Shown: positions 14,383-22,958 of the stretch, piece after piece
Position numbering within the stretch: position 1 is the first letter of the stretch
How the letters are laid out: the number at the start of each line of letters is the position of its first letter
Source of the DNA: Bacteroidaceae bacterium
Lineage (GTDB): Bacteria; Bacteroidota; Bacteroidia; Bacteroidales; Bacteroidaceae
Assembly (NCBI GenBank): GCA_016280445.1
Contig: JAEEGS010000040.1
Coordinates: 117,998 to 150,475 of the forward strand
Reading direction: 5' to 3'
Length of the DNA: 32,478 nt
Notes under the pieces: model-generated
The model's database searches: none
The model's input: only the letters and a program-made list of their open reading frames with translations
What the model was told of the DNA's origin: nothing
Program-made: the position numbers and the translations under genes

Positions 14383-15279
14383 ATGAAGAAGATATTGAAT
14401 TTGATTTTAGCCATGACGCTGGGCGTGGCATCCGCCTCAGCCCTCACGGCACAGAACGATGGAGTGATTACGGTGAAGACCAGCAAGGCAGGACGTACAC
14501 TGGTGGAGAAATGGGTGGCAGCCTACCGCGAAGAGCATCCCGAAGTGCAGATAGAACTCGTGTCGGGCAAGGCGAAGGAAGCCGATCTCACACTCGTCAG
14601 CACCGAGGTGGAGGGCATCAACGTGACCTACGTGGGACGCTATGCTCTGCTGCCCGTCACATCCGCCACCAATCCGCTGAAAGAGGACATCGAGAAACGG
14701 ACATGGACAGCCAAGGACCTGAAATGCCTCTTCTTTGTGGACGAAGAACTCGACGACGACGAGTTTGACAACGTGAAGAGCAGGAAAGAGCGGTTGGCCG
14801 ACAAACTGACCGTCTGCACAGGTAGTCACAGCACCAGTTGGACACCTGCGCTCGCTGCCCATTTCGGCCACACCAAGGACGACTTGAAAGGCAACAAAGT
14901 GGCAGGCGACGACTACTACCTGCTCGCAGCCCTCGAAGAAGAGCCTACAGCAGTGACATTCACCTCGCTCACTTTCCTCTACGACCTCCAGTCACGCCAT
15001 GTCCGCGAAGGCGTAGCCCTGCTGCCCCTTCATGTGAAGAAAGAACAGGGAGAGGCCTTCACCGACCTCGACACCGCCATCAACCTGCTCGAGCATCAGC
15101 CCATCGACGCCATCCCCGTAGAGCCTGTAGGCTTCACTTACGAGCAGTATGACAGCGACATTGAGCAATTTCTCTCATGGGTGCTCAGCGAGGGACAGGC
15201 CTACAACCACTCGCAGGGATTTCTCCAACTGGAAGAGAAAGATGTGAAACACCAAATCAAAGTGTTGGCTAACAGGTGA
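14383..15279 (+). CDS. Periplasmic solute-binding protein, PstS/ModA-like fold
   Basis: A 298-residue secreted protein: signal peptide MKKILNLILAMTLGVASASALTA, then GVITVKTSKAGRTLVEKWVAAYREEHPEVQIELVSG, the classic first beta-alpha-beta unit of type II binding proteins, and VGRYALLPVTSATNPL, resembling the strand and hinge of PstS-like proteins. There is no lipobox, so it should be free in the periplasm. The ATG chosen follows the promoter by 24 bases. It overlaps the symporter start by 1 base, so the pair is coupled, which is odd because such binding proteins normally serve ABC transporters and none is here. The ligand is unknown; phosphate is not supported by context. Confidence 0.75.
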   Translation: MKKILNLILAMTLGVASASALTAQNDGVITVKTSKAGRTLVEKWVAAYREEHPEVQIELVSGKAKEADLTLVSTEVEGINVTYVGRYALLPVTSATNPLKEDIEKRTWTAKDLKCLFFVDEELDDDEFDNVKSRKERLADKLTVCTGSHSTSWTPALAAHFGHTKDDLKGNKVAGDDYYLLAALEEEPTAVTFTSLTFLYDLQSRHVREGVALLPLHVKKEQGEAFTDLDTAINLLEHQPIDAIPVEPVGFTYEQYDSDIEQFLSWVLSEGQAYNHSQGFLQLEEKDVKHQIKVLANR

Positions 15280-16520
15280 TGGGAAAGATGAGCAAGAACA
15301 CGAACACAAAAACAAATCAGGGGCGCCAACTCGCAGTGTGGGTGGGCGCCCTTGCAGTCGGAGGCATTTTGGGATGGCTGCATGTGGAATGGCTCGACGG
15401 GCTGTTCCACTTCATCGCTACGGTCTTCACGCGGCTCTTCCAACTGGTGGCAGTGCCCACCATCGCATTGGCTGTCATCACCACACTCTCCTCGCTGGGA
15501 CAACGGCAGGAGACAGGCAGGATATTCCTTCACACCCTCACCTACACGCTCCTCACCACCGTGGCGGCTGCAGTGGTGGGGCTGGTGCTCTATGTGGTGA
15601 TCAGCCCTGAAAATATAGATGCATTCCCTACGAAAGAGGATTGGAGCGGATTGGTGAAAGAACTTTCCTACTATGACCATCTGCTTAGCGTGGTGCCCAA
15701 CAATGTGGTGGAGCCATTTGCCAAGGGCAATGTGCTGAGCATCCTGCTCATCGCAGCCGCAGTGGGACTGGCCTTGGCATTCATGCCGAAGAGCGACAAC
15801 GTGCAGGTGCTCATCAAGGGCATCTTTGGTTTGCAGGAACTGCTCTTTGTGCTCATCCGTGCGCTCATCCGAGTCTTGCCCCTGGGCATCGTGGCCTTTG
15901 CGGGTCAGTTGTCGGGCCAGTTGTCGGCAGGGGTGATGGTTGGCTCCTTGGGCAAATATGTGGCTGTGATTCTGGGAGGGAATCTGCTGCAGTTCTTCGT
16001 GGTGCTGCCGCTCTTCCTCTTGGCTAGGGGGCTGAACCCGTGGAAGGTGCTCAAGGCAATGTCGCCTGCTGTGCTCATGGCGCTCTTCACAAAGAGCAGT
16101 GCGGCTACCCTGCCTGTGACCATGCAGTCGGCAGAGGAAAGGTTGGGAGTGCGTGGTGAGGTGGCTCGGTTCGTCCTGCCCATCTGTACCACCATCAACA
16201 TGAATGGTTGTGCCGCCTTCATTCTTGTCACGTCGCTCTATGTGATGCAAAACGGGGGCATGAGGCTCGATTGGCCTACAATGCTTGTGTGGCTTGTGGT
16301 GGCAGTGGTGTCGGCCATTGGCAATGCTGGTGTGCCTATGGGTTGCTATTTCCTCACTTTCTCGCTCATGGCTGGTGTCGGTGCGCCGCTGGGTATCATG
16401 GGTCTCATTCTGCCTCTCTTCGCGGTGATTGACATGGTAGAGACGGCTGAGAACGTGTGGAGCGACTCATGTGTGTGTGCTATGGTAGCATCTTGCCCAC
16501 CACAAGACGGTCGCCCGTGA
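15279..16520 (+). CDS. DAACS-family amino acid:cation symporter, SstT-like in its substrate-site signature
   Basis: A 413-residue inner-membrane protein with about eight membrane segments and two re-entrant loops. TKSSAATLPVTM (271-282) matches HP1 (TRSSSGTLPVTM in GltPh). The TM7 motif reads NMNGCA (307-312) instead of NMDGTA. The TM8 signature reads DMVETAENVWSD (385-396), against DMGRTMVNVTGD in GltPh. The arginine that binds acidic side chains (R397 of GltPh) is therefore Glu388, which argues against glutamate/aspartate. As I recall, E. coli SstT (Ser/Thr transporter) also has ETA-x-N here. A small neutral amino acid such as serine, threonine or cysteine is the best guess. The first ATG after the overlapping stop was used. 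The 3' end overlaps the convergent glycosidase gene by 41 bases. Confidence 0.85.
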   Translation: MGKMSKNTNTKTNQGRQLAVWVGALAVGGILGWLHVEWLDGLFHFIATVFTRLFQLVAVPTIALAVITTLSSLGQRQETGRIFLHTLTYTLLTTVAAAVVGLVLYVVISPENIDAFPTKEDWSGLVKELSYYDHLLSVVPNNVVEPFAKGNVLSILLIAAAVGLALAFMPKSDNVQVLIKGIFGLQELLFVLIRALIRVLPLGIVAFAGQLSGQLSAGVMVGSLGKYVAVILGGNLLQFFVVLPLFLLARGLNPWKVLKAMSPAVLMALFTKSSAATLPVTMQSAEERLGVRGEVARFVLPICTTINMNGCAAFILVTSLYVMQNGGMRLDWPTMLVWLVVAVVSAIGNAGVPMGCYFLTFSLMAGVGAPLGIMGLILPLFAVIDMVETAENVWSDSCVCAMVASCPPQDGRP

Positions 16521-18279
16521 GGTCAACTTCGAAGAGACAGGGCCTGCGATGGTAGCGGCCTGCGATGTTTTGGTGGCTGTGGACGGACATGAGCCAGCGG
16601 CCGTCGAGGGTGCGGAAGAGCATGCCGTGGCCGAAGTTGGGTGGGGTGATGGGTTGTGCCTCTTGTGTCCAAGGGCCATCAAGGGTGCCGCTCTCGGAGT
16701 AGGCGACTCCTTGGGTGTAGATGTTGTCTATCCAACTGGTCCATATCATGCCGAGACGACCTGTGCCGGTGCGGAAGAGGTAGGGGCCGTCGGTGACTTT
16801 GTTGGGACGGTCGTGGCCGTCTTCCATTTCGTGGCTCCATGGGGAGGCGGAGGCACGGAAGAGCACTTTGCCGGTGCCGATGGAACCGCTAAGGTCGGGT
16901 TTGAGTTGTATCTTCTCGATGGTTCCATCCCAGTTCTGAAGCCATTCGCCGCAGTAAACCATGTAGGGGAGGCCGTCGGTGTCAACCCAGAAGGTGCCGT
17001 CGAGGGTGGGTTGATTCTCGGGCAGGTAGGTGGCATCGGCCATGGGTCGATAGGGTCCGTCGGGGGTGTCGCTGACAAGGATGTGGGAGGCGCGTCGGGG
17101 GATGACGTTGCCCCGCACGGTGTCTATCTTGATGTCGTTGTTGGTGAAGGTGGCGAAGTAGTAGTATTTCCCTTTGTAGGCATGGAGTTCGGCTGCCCAG
17201 ATTTGTGGTCGGCGACCCATCCAGGAGTTGGGGTCGGTCTCTGCCACACGGTAGGGGCCTGTCCAGAGTTTCAAGTCCTTGCTCTTCCAGAGGCGACCTC
17301 CTGTGCCTGTCATGTAGTAGGTCTGGGTAAGGGAGTCGGCAAGGATGCAGGGGTCGGAGAGGATGATGCTGTCGCGTGGCACTGTGCGAATGCCTCGTGA
17401 CTCGGCTCGTTGCTGTTGGGGATTGGTCCACACGCGCACGTAGTCAATCTCGTATTTCATGGGCATGGCGCGGTTGTCGATGGTGCCGCCGTTGTCGCCT
17501 CCGATGGCGAGGTTGAGCAGGAGGTATTGCGGACGGGTGAAGGGGTTGATGTGCTGACCGATGCTGCCGTTAACGGTCTGGCTCATGGGGATGTCGTTGA
17601 GGAGTTCGTCGTCGAGATAGATGCGGATGGACTGTGGTGTCCAATCCATGCGCCAGGTGTGGAATTCTTTGCTCCACTTCTTGTCCTTGGCCGTGAAGTG
17701 GCTGAAGGGTATCCTCTTCGAGTTCCACACGGCATGGTTGGGTCGGTCGTCGCCCCATGCGGCGTTGGCAAGAATGTGGGGAACGCCTCCGATGCGGTAG
17801 TACTCCATCACGTCAATCTCTCCGCAGGATGGCCAAGGCATGTTCTTGCCGAGCAGCCAGATGGCTGGCCATGCGCCGCCTGCGGTGGGTATCTTGGCTC
17901 GCACTTCGAGACGGCCATAGAGGAAGGAGAAGGAACGCCGTGTGGTGAGCGATGCCGAGGTGTAGTCGATGTGTTCGCGCTCGCTGCGCCAGTCGCGTCT
18001 TCCTGCTGTGCTATGGAGGGGATTGGGGCGATGCTCTTTCCTTGCCTCGATGACCAGGCATCCTCCCTTCTGATAGGCATTGTCTTCTTGATACCACTGG
18101 TCTTCGTGGTTACGCACGAAACCGTGTTCGGCATCCCATACGGTACGGTCGTAAGGGCCATCGGTGTCGAATTCCTGACTCCAGACAAGTTGCCATGTAT
18201 TTTCCTGTGCCATGGCGGGCAGTCCTCCCATCAGCACGAATGTGGCTATCAGCCATCCAATGCGATTTCTCATGAACAT
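16480..18279 (-). CDS. Secreted GH16-GH43 fusion glycoside hydrolase
   Basis: A 599-residue protein with a signal peptide (to about PAMAQ, residue 25). Residues 27-290 are a GH16 beta-jelly-roll: WDAEHG, FLYGRLEVRAKIPTAGGAWPAIWLLG, and the catalytic signature GEIDVME at 153-159 (nucleophile E154, acid/base E159), ending YEIDYVRVW. Residues 315-599 are a GH43-like five-bladed propeller: DPCILADSLTQTYYMTGTG, then WAAELHAYKGKYYYF, and VTDGPYLFRT, where many GH43 members have Glu-Gly-Pro. GH16 enzymes cleave beta-1,3/1,4-glucans or related galactans; GH43 trims arabinose, xylose or galactose. The fusion suggests attack on a decorated cell-wall polysaccharide. It is divergent from two esterase genes across a shared promoter region. 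Confidence 0.88.
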   Translation of the reverse strand: MFMRNRIGWLIATFVLMGGLPAMAQENTWQLVWSQEFDTDGPYDRTVWDAEHGFVRNHEDQWYQEDNAYQKGGCLVIEARKEHRPNPLHSTAGRRDWRSEREHIDYTSASLTTRRSFSFLYGRLEVRAKIPTAGGAWPAIWLLGKNMPWPSCGEIDVMEYYRIGGVPHILANAAWGDDRPNHAVWNSKRIPFSHFTAKDKKWSKEFHTWRMDWTPQSIRIYLDDELLNDIPMSQTVNGSIGQHINPFTRPQYLLLNLAIGGDNGGTIDNRAMPMKYEIDYVRVWTNPQQQRAESRGIRTVPRDSIILSDPCILADSLTQTYYMTGTGGRLWKSKDLKLWTGPYRVAETDPNSWMGRRPQIWAAELHAYKGKYYYFATFTNNDIKIDTVRGNVIPRRASHILVSDTPDGPYRPMADATYLPENQPTLDGTFWVDTDGLPYMVYCGEWLQNWDGTIEKIQLKPDLSGSIGTGKVLFRASASPWSHEMEDGHDRPNKVTDGPYLFRTGTGRLGMIWTSWIDNIYTQGVAYSESGTLDGPWTQEAQPITPPNFGHGMLFRTLDGRWLMSVHSHQNIAGRYHRRPCLFEVDLTGDRLVVGKMLP

Positions 18280-18330
18280 AAATAGGTTTTAGGACGTCGA
18301 AAAAAGACGCGTGAAAAATGTTTGTGGGGA

Positions 18331-18338
18331 CAAAGATA
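18331..18338 (-). promoter_or_regulatory. -7 box of the GH16-GH43 gene
   Basis: TATCTTTG on the minus strand, about 50 bases before the start codon. Confidence 0.55.
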
Positions 18339-18377
18339 GGGCTTTTTGTGCGATTCCACAAATTTTTTTTGCCTTGC

Positions 18378-18410
18378 TTTGGCTTTCTCTCTAAGATGCT
18401 GTATCTTTGC
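18378..18410 (+). promoter_or_regulatory. Promoter of the esterase operon
   Basis: A -33 TTTG (18378-18381) and a -7 box TATCTTTGC (18402-18410) with a 20-base spacer, a canonical Bacteroidetes promoter. It lacks the 59-bp element. Confidence 0.75.
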
Positions 18411-18420
18411 AAGCGAATAA

Positions 18421-18530
18421 AGTTTAAAGTTGAGAGTTTAAAGTTTAAAGAGGGCTGACGCGATGCAAGCCGCATGGTCTTTAAACTTTAAACCTTAAAC
18501 TCTAAACTTTATACTCTCAACTTTACAAAA
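18421..18530. repeat. Heptamer-armed hairpin element B (5' UTR of the esterase operon)
   Basis: GTTTAAAGTTTAAAGA (18436-18451) pairs perfectly with TCTTTAAACTTTAAAC (18478-18493), with further imperfect pairing outward to about 18530. The 26-base loop holds the core GGGCTGACGCGATGC and AAGCCGCATGG. It fills almost the entire leader between the promoter and the ATG at 18544. Confidence 0.8.
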
Positions 18531-18543
18531 CCTATTATAGAGA

Positions 18544-20379
18544 ATGAATATGAAAAAATGCTTTTTGTGGTGGTGTCTGTTGGCTGGATGGGCAAGCGCG
18601 GGGATGGCGCAACGGCCAACGACAGTTTGCCACGAGGACGGAAGGGTGACTTTCCAGTACAAGAATGACCATGCCAAGGAGGTGATGGTGGATGTGCAGT
18701 TTGCGGGGCGCAACGCGATGAAGCGCGATGCGCAGACGGGGCTGTGGACAGTCACGCTGGGTCCTGCGGCTCCCGATTTGTACCCCTATTGTTTTGTGGT
18801 GGACGGGGTGAGCGTGATGAATCCGGAGTGTGAGGCGTATTTCCCCAATGAGGGCTTCAAGAACAGCCTGCTGGAGATTCCCAGTCGGCAGGGAAGCCTT
18901 CCGCACGACATCAAGCCTGTGCCGCATGGAACGGTGGAGTATGTCCACTACTATTCGAAGAGTTTGGGCGGCACGAACAACGCGATTGTCTATCTGCCGC
19001 CTTCCTACAACAAGGAGAAACAGAAGAAGTACCCTGTGTTCTACCTCATCAGCGGTACGACGGACACGGAGGAGGTGTACTATAAGGTGGGTCGTGTGAA
19101 CTATATCTTGGACAATCTCTTGGCTGAAGGAAAGGCTGAGGAGATGATTGTGGTGCTGCCCTACGGAAACCCCACCAAACTGCTGCCGCAGCAACCTGAG
19201 GGGGATGGCAGGCCTCAGACGCAATTCGGGAAGGATGTGTTCAGTCTCGACTTGGTGAATGACCTGATGCCATGGGTGGAGCAGCACTATCGCACCATCA
19301 ACGATGCCGACCATCGTGCCATCGGCGGGTTCTCGCGTGGTGGCAATCAGGGTCTCTCGAACGGATTGCGCCATCTCGACAAGTTCTCTTACCTGTGCAG
19401 TTACAGTTCGTTCACCTCGACCGACATTCCCGATGTGTATGACCATGCGACGGAGACGAACAGCAAGATTCACCTCTTCTGGCTGGGTGTGGGCACTGAC
19501 GATTTCCTCTATGGCAATGCCCGTGACTACATGGAGTTTCTGGACAAGAAGGGCATCCGTTCGGTGAAGGAGTACACGCATGACAAGTTTGGGCACACAT
19601 GGATGAACGCCAAGTATTTTCTCGACAAGACCCTGCGACTCTTGTTCCGTCCTGAAGCGGCTGAGGAGGCCATGAAGAAAGGGAAACCGGCTCTGGCTGC
19701 CACAGGAAAGGAGCAGCAGTTCACAGCGAGTGTGATGGCACGTCTCTTCCCTCGTGCTGTGGTGTCGCCAGAGTTTGGCTACGACCACATCACCTTCCGC
19801 ATCAATGCTCCAACGGCTAAGGAGGTGCTCTTTGAGAGCGAGTATGGAACGAAGCCCATGCAGAAGGATGCTGACGGTGTGTGGAGCATCAGGATTGAAG
19901 ACCATGTGACGGAGACGTTCAAGTATTGCTTTGTGGTGGATGGCACCCAAGTGGCTGACCCCAGTAATATGTATCTGTCGCCCGACAAGGGCTTCAAATC
20001 CAGCGTCAGCAACAACCCTGCTGCGCCATACGGTCTGGCAGCGATGGGCGACATTCCTCATGGCAGGGTCAGTTACGACCTCAACCTTCAGGTGGCCTAT
20101 TATTTCCCACCTGTTGATGACTACTCCCTTCTCCCCATCATCCGTCTCATACCGGGAAAGGATGACACGATGGAGAGTTGGTTCAAGTTGGGTGGTGCTG
20201 ATGCGATGGCTGACAAACTCCTTGCCGAAGGTAAGACAAAGCCCTGCGTCATGCTGACAGATGTGTTTGCCGAAGCCAGTTTCAACAACACAAAGATTTA
20301 TACGCTGAAAGCCTCTGACTACAAGACATGGGCAGAGCGTCGCAAGGCTCTGGAGCAACTGCTTCTCAGCCTGAAATAG
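18544..20379 (+). CDS. Secreted esterase with CBM48-CE1-CBM48 and a truncated second esterase module
   Basis: A 611-residue secreted protein (signal to about GMAQ, residue 23). Residues 26-115 are a CBM48/Ig-like module; 128-370 form an esterase-D/CE1 alpha-beta hydrolase with nucleophile S264 in GGFSRGG, acid D319 or D320 in GVGTDDF, and H351 in DKFGHTW. Residues 395-495 repeat the CBM48-like module (YCFVVDG occurs in both copies), and 505-611 resemble only the start and a short part of a second CE1 domain, without GxSxG or the catalytic His. CE1 enzymes remove feruloyl or acetyl groups from xylan. It is the first gene of a two-esterase operon. Confidence 0.87.
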   Translation: MNMKKCFLWWCLLAGWASAGMAQRPTTVCHEDGRVTFQYKNDHAKEVMVDVQFAGRNAMKRDAQTGLWTVTLGPAAPDLYPYCFVVDGVSVMNPECEAYFPNEGFKNSLLEIPSRQGSLPHDIKPVPHGTVEYVHYYSKSLGGTNNAIVYLPPSYNKEKQKKYPVFYLISGTTDTEEVYYKVGRVNYILDNLLAEGKAEEMIVVLPYGNPTKLLPQQPEGDGRPQTQFGKDVFSLDLVNDLMPWVEQHYRTINDADHRAIGGFSRGGNQGLSNGLRHLDKFSYLCSYSSFTSTDIPDVYDHATETNSKIHLFWLGVGTDDFLYGNARDYMEFLDKKGIRSVKEYTHDKFGHTWMNAKYFLDKTLRLLFRPEAAEEAMKKGKPALAATGKEQQFTASVMARLFPRAVVSPEFGYDHITFRINAPTAKEVLFESEYGTKPMQKDADGVWSIRIEDHVTETFKYCFVVDGTQVADPSNMYLSPDKGFKSSVSNNPAAPYGLAAMGDIPHGRVSYDLNLQVAYYFPPVDDYSLLPIIRLIPGKDDTMESWFKLGGADAMADKLLAEGKTKPCVMLTDVFAEASFNNTKIYTLKASDYKTWAERRKALEQLLLSLK

Positions 20380-20415
20380 AAGGATTTTTCACTAATCACA
20401 AAAAATATCAACTCA

Positions 20416-22200
20416 ATGAAAAAAGCATTATTATCTTTGATTTTGCCGTGCATGGCTCTCTTGGCCATGGCACAGCCACCACAAGGAGGCTTTGGAGGTT
20501 TCCAAAGGCAGGGAGTGGCACTCGAAACCAGTCAGCAATGGAAGGATGTGAACTATGCAGGCGATGGACAGGCTTTTCACACTTGCGACATCTATCTGCC
20601 CAAACAGGAGAAGGAAAGTTATCCTGTTGTTATACACATCTATGGCAGCGCGTGGTTCAGCAACAACAGCAAGGGTGCTGCCGACCTTGGCACCATCGTG
20701 AAGGCGTTGCTTGATGCTGGTTATGCCGTTGTTTGTCCAAACCACCGCTCCAGCATGGATGCGAAGTGGCCTGCTCAGATTCACGACATCCGTGCCGTCA
20801 TCCGCTTTGTGCGTGGTGAGGCTAAAACGTATAAGTTCGATTCTTCGTTCATCGCCACCTCGGGATTCTCTTCTGGAGGACATCTTGCCTCGATGGCTGC
20901 CACTACCAGTGGTACCAAGCAGACCAAGGTGGGTACGGTTGACATCGACCTTGAGGGCGCATTGGGCAACTACACCAGCGAGAGCAGTGCGGTGAATGCA
21001 GCGTGTGACTGGTCGGGTCCTATCGACCTAACAGATATGGAGTGTGGTGACCACATGAAGATGGGCGAGAATAGTCCAGAGGATGTGCTGCTGAACTCAA
21101 AACTGACCCAAGAGCCAGACAAGTACCTCAGTTTGAGCGTGACGACTTATGTGGACAAGAACGACCCTCCTGTTATCATCTTCCATGGCGAGAAAGACAA
21201 TGTGGTTCCTTGCTGCCAAGGCAAGAAGTTCTTTGAGGCATTGAAGGCGGCTGGTGTGAAAACCGAGGCTACATTCGTGCCAGAAGGTGGTCACGGCATG
21301 GGTATGTATAGCGAGGAGAACCTGCAGAAGATGGTGAATTTCCTGAATGCTGCAAGGGGAAGCCGTTGCCGCATCCTCGAAGAGGGCGGAACAGGGGCTT
21401 ATAAGGCTGTGATGAAGGAGGAGGCTACATTGCCCGAACACACCATCTTTGTGCCTCAAGACCTTTCTGTGTTCAATCAGAAGAAGCCTTTGCCCGTGCT
21501 GGTGTGGGGTAATGGTGCGTGTGCCAACTCTCCTTTCGAGCACATGAATTTCCTCAACGAGATTGCTTCTCATGGTTACATCGTGCTGGCCACTGGCGAT
21601 ATTCCTATGGTGGACGAGTGGTACAAAGGACCGATGTCGAGAGCAGAACAGCAGATAGAGTCCATCGACTGGATTATCGCTCAGAATGAGAATCCGACTT
21701 CTCCTTACTATCAGAAGATAGACACCAAGAACATTTGTGTGGCTGGTATGTCGTGCGGTGGTTTGCAGACCCTCTTCAATTGTGCCGACCCCCGCATCAA
21801 GAGTTTGATGATTTGCAACAGCGGACTCTTCACCGACCAGAGTGCTCCGACTGCTGTCGGTGGTATGCCGATGCCTAAGAAGGATAAACTGAAGGAAATC
21901 CACACGCCTATTATCTACATCCTCGGCGGTAAGACCGACATTGCGTATGGTAACGGTATGGATGATTTCCAACGTATCAGCCATGTGCCCGCATGTGCCA
22001 CCAACTTCCCGGTAGGTCATGGCGGCACCTATCGCGAACCTCATGGTGGCGAGTTCAGTGTGGTGGCATTGGCATGGCTGAACTGGCAGTTGAAAGGTGA
22101 CGCCAATGCGGCTAAGATGTTCAAGGGCAAAAACTGCGAACTCTCTCAGCGCAAGGATTGGACTATCGAAAAGAACGCCAAGTTCAATAAACTGAAATAA
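20416..22200 (+). CDS. Secreted tandem alpha/beta-hydrolase esterase (two catalytic domains)
   Basis: A 594-residue protein with a signal peptide (to about AMAQ, residue 20) and two alpha/beta-hydrolase domains. Domain 1 (about 40-315) is BD-FAE/acetyl-esterase-like: IHIYGSAWF oxyanion loop, nucleophile S152 in SGFSSGG, D261 in HGEKDNVVP and H293 in EGGHGMG. Domain 2 (about 325-560) has WGNGACAN as oxyanion loop, S446 in AGMSCGG, D508 in GGKTDIAYG and H535 or H543 in GHGGTYREPHGG. Both triads look complete, so it may remove two kinds of ester, for instance acetyl and a bulkier acyl group, from a hemicellulose. It lies 36 bases after the CE1 gene, in the same operon. Confidence 0.85.
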   Translation: MKKALLSLILPCMALLAMAQPPQGGFGGFQRQGVALETSQQWKDVNYAGDGQAFHTCDIYLPKQEKESYPVVIHIYGSAWFSNNSKGAADLGTIVKALLDAGYAVVCPNHRSSMDAKWPAQIHDIRAVIRFVRGEAKTYKFDSSFIATSGFSSGGHLASMAATTSGTKQTKVGTVDIDLEGALGNYTSESSAVNAACDWSGPIDLTDMECGDHMKMGENSPEDVLLNSKLTQEPDKYLSLSVTTYVDKNDPPVIIFHGEKDNVVPCCQGKKFFEALKAAGVKTEATFVPEGGHGMGMYSEENLQKMVNFLNAARGSRCRILEEGGTGAYKAVMKEEATLPEHTIFVPQDLSVFNQKKPLPVLVWGNGACANSPFEHMNFLNEIASHGYIVLATGDIPMVDEWYKGPMSRAEQQIESIDWIIAQNENPTSPYYQKIDTKNICVAGMSCGGLQTLFNCADPRIKSLMICNSGLFTDQSAPTAVGGMPMPKKDKLKEIHTPIIYILGGKTDIAYGNGMDDFQRISHVPACATNFPVGHGGTYREPHGGEFSVVALAWLNWQLKGDANAAKMFKGKNCELSQRKDWTIEKNAKFNKLK

Positions 22201-22202
22201 TC

Positions 22203-22958
22203 TCACTCCATTAGCGGAATCCCAAACACTGATGTCTCACATCCATCGCCCTCCACGGCTGGCAAGGCTGTGTGAGCGGCGATGGCTAATGTTAGGACGG
22301 AAATCTTCACAGAGGAGGCTTTTGCCAGTTCTTGTGCACAAGCCGTCAGTGTCGCCCCTGTTGTGACCACATCGTCGACAAGGAGGATGTGTTTCCCTGC
22401 AATCTTCTCAGGATGTGTCAGACGGAAGATGTCCTTGACGTTTTCTATGCGTTCTCGTGATGTGAGATGGGTTTGCGAGGGATTGTTCCTCACTCGTTTC
22501 ACCACTTTTGTATAGATGGGGATATTCGTCACCTGACGAATGCCCTGAGCGATGTAGTGGCTCTGATTGTAATGGCGCTTCCACTGCTTCCGCCAGTGTA
22601 AAGGAAGCGGGATGATGGCATCAATGTCGTTGAAGAAACCAGTCTTCTGGAGTTCTTCTGCATAGCAGGCTGCCAAACTGGTGGCGAGAAAGGGATGTCT
22701 CCAATATTTGATGTGATAGAGTATGTGGCGTGTCTGTTCCCCATCGTGGTGAAACATGGCTACGGCTCGCTCCACGGGAAACTGTGCCCAGAACTGGCGT
22801 TCCAACACGTTGTGCTCCACTCGGTGCAGCTCGGTGAGGGGCAGCCGCATCATGCATGTTGTGCATAGAGGATGTTCACCCACTGAAAGCCTGTTGCCGC
22901 ACATGGGACAGGTTCGAGGCATCAGCATCCCCACCACATCTCTCCACAGGTTACTCAT
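22203..22958 (-). CDS. comF: ComF-family phosphoribosyltransferase-like protein
   Basis: A 251-residue protein with an N-terminal four-cysteine zinc ribbon (C17, C20, C32, C35 in CPMCGNRL and PLCTTC), the central DAIIPLPLHWRKQWKRHYNQS stretch, QTHLTSRERIENVKDIF, and the PRPP-binding loop HILLVDDVVTTGATL at 189-203. ComF proteins support DNA uptake in competent bacteria, and in Bacteroidetes they are widespread with an undefined role. Its start overlaps the recX stop by 8 bases, so the two are coupled. Confidence 0.9.
   Translation of the reverse strand: MSNLWRDVVGMLMPRTCPMCGNRLSVGEHPLCTTCMMRLPLTELHRVEHNVLERQFWAQFPVERAVAMFHHDGEQTRHILYHIKYWRHPFLATSLAACYAEELQKTGFFNDIDAIIPLPLHWRKQWKRHYNQSHYIAQGIRQVTNIPIYTKVVKRVRNNPSQTHLTSRERIENVKDIFRLTHPEKIAGKHILLVDDVVTTGATLTACAQELAKASSVKISVLTLAIAAHTALPAVEGDGCETSVFGIPLME

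Noticed and set aside
14383-15279. Phosphate-specific PstS
   Set aside because: No pstCAB, phoU or Pho box is present; the coupled partner is an amino-acid-type symporter.
18535-20358. Long open frame opposite the CE1 esterase gene
   Set aside because: It mirrors the codon structure of the esterase, whose domains and catalytic residues are clear; the antisense product has no recognisable features.
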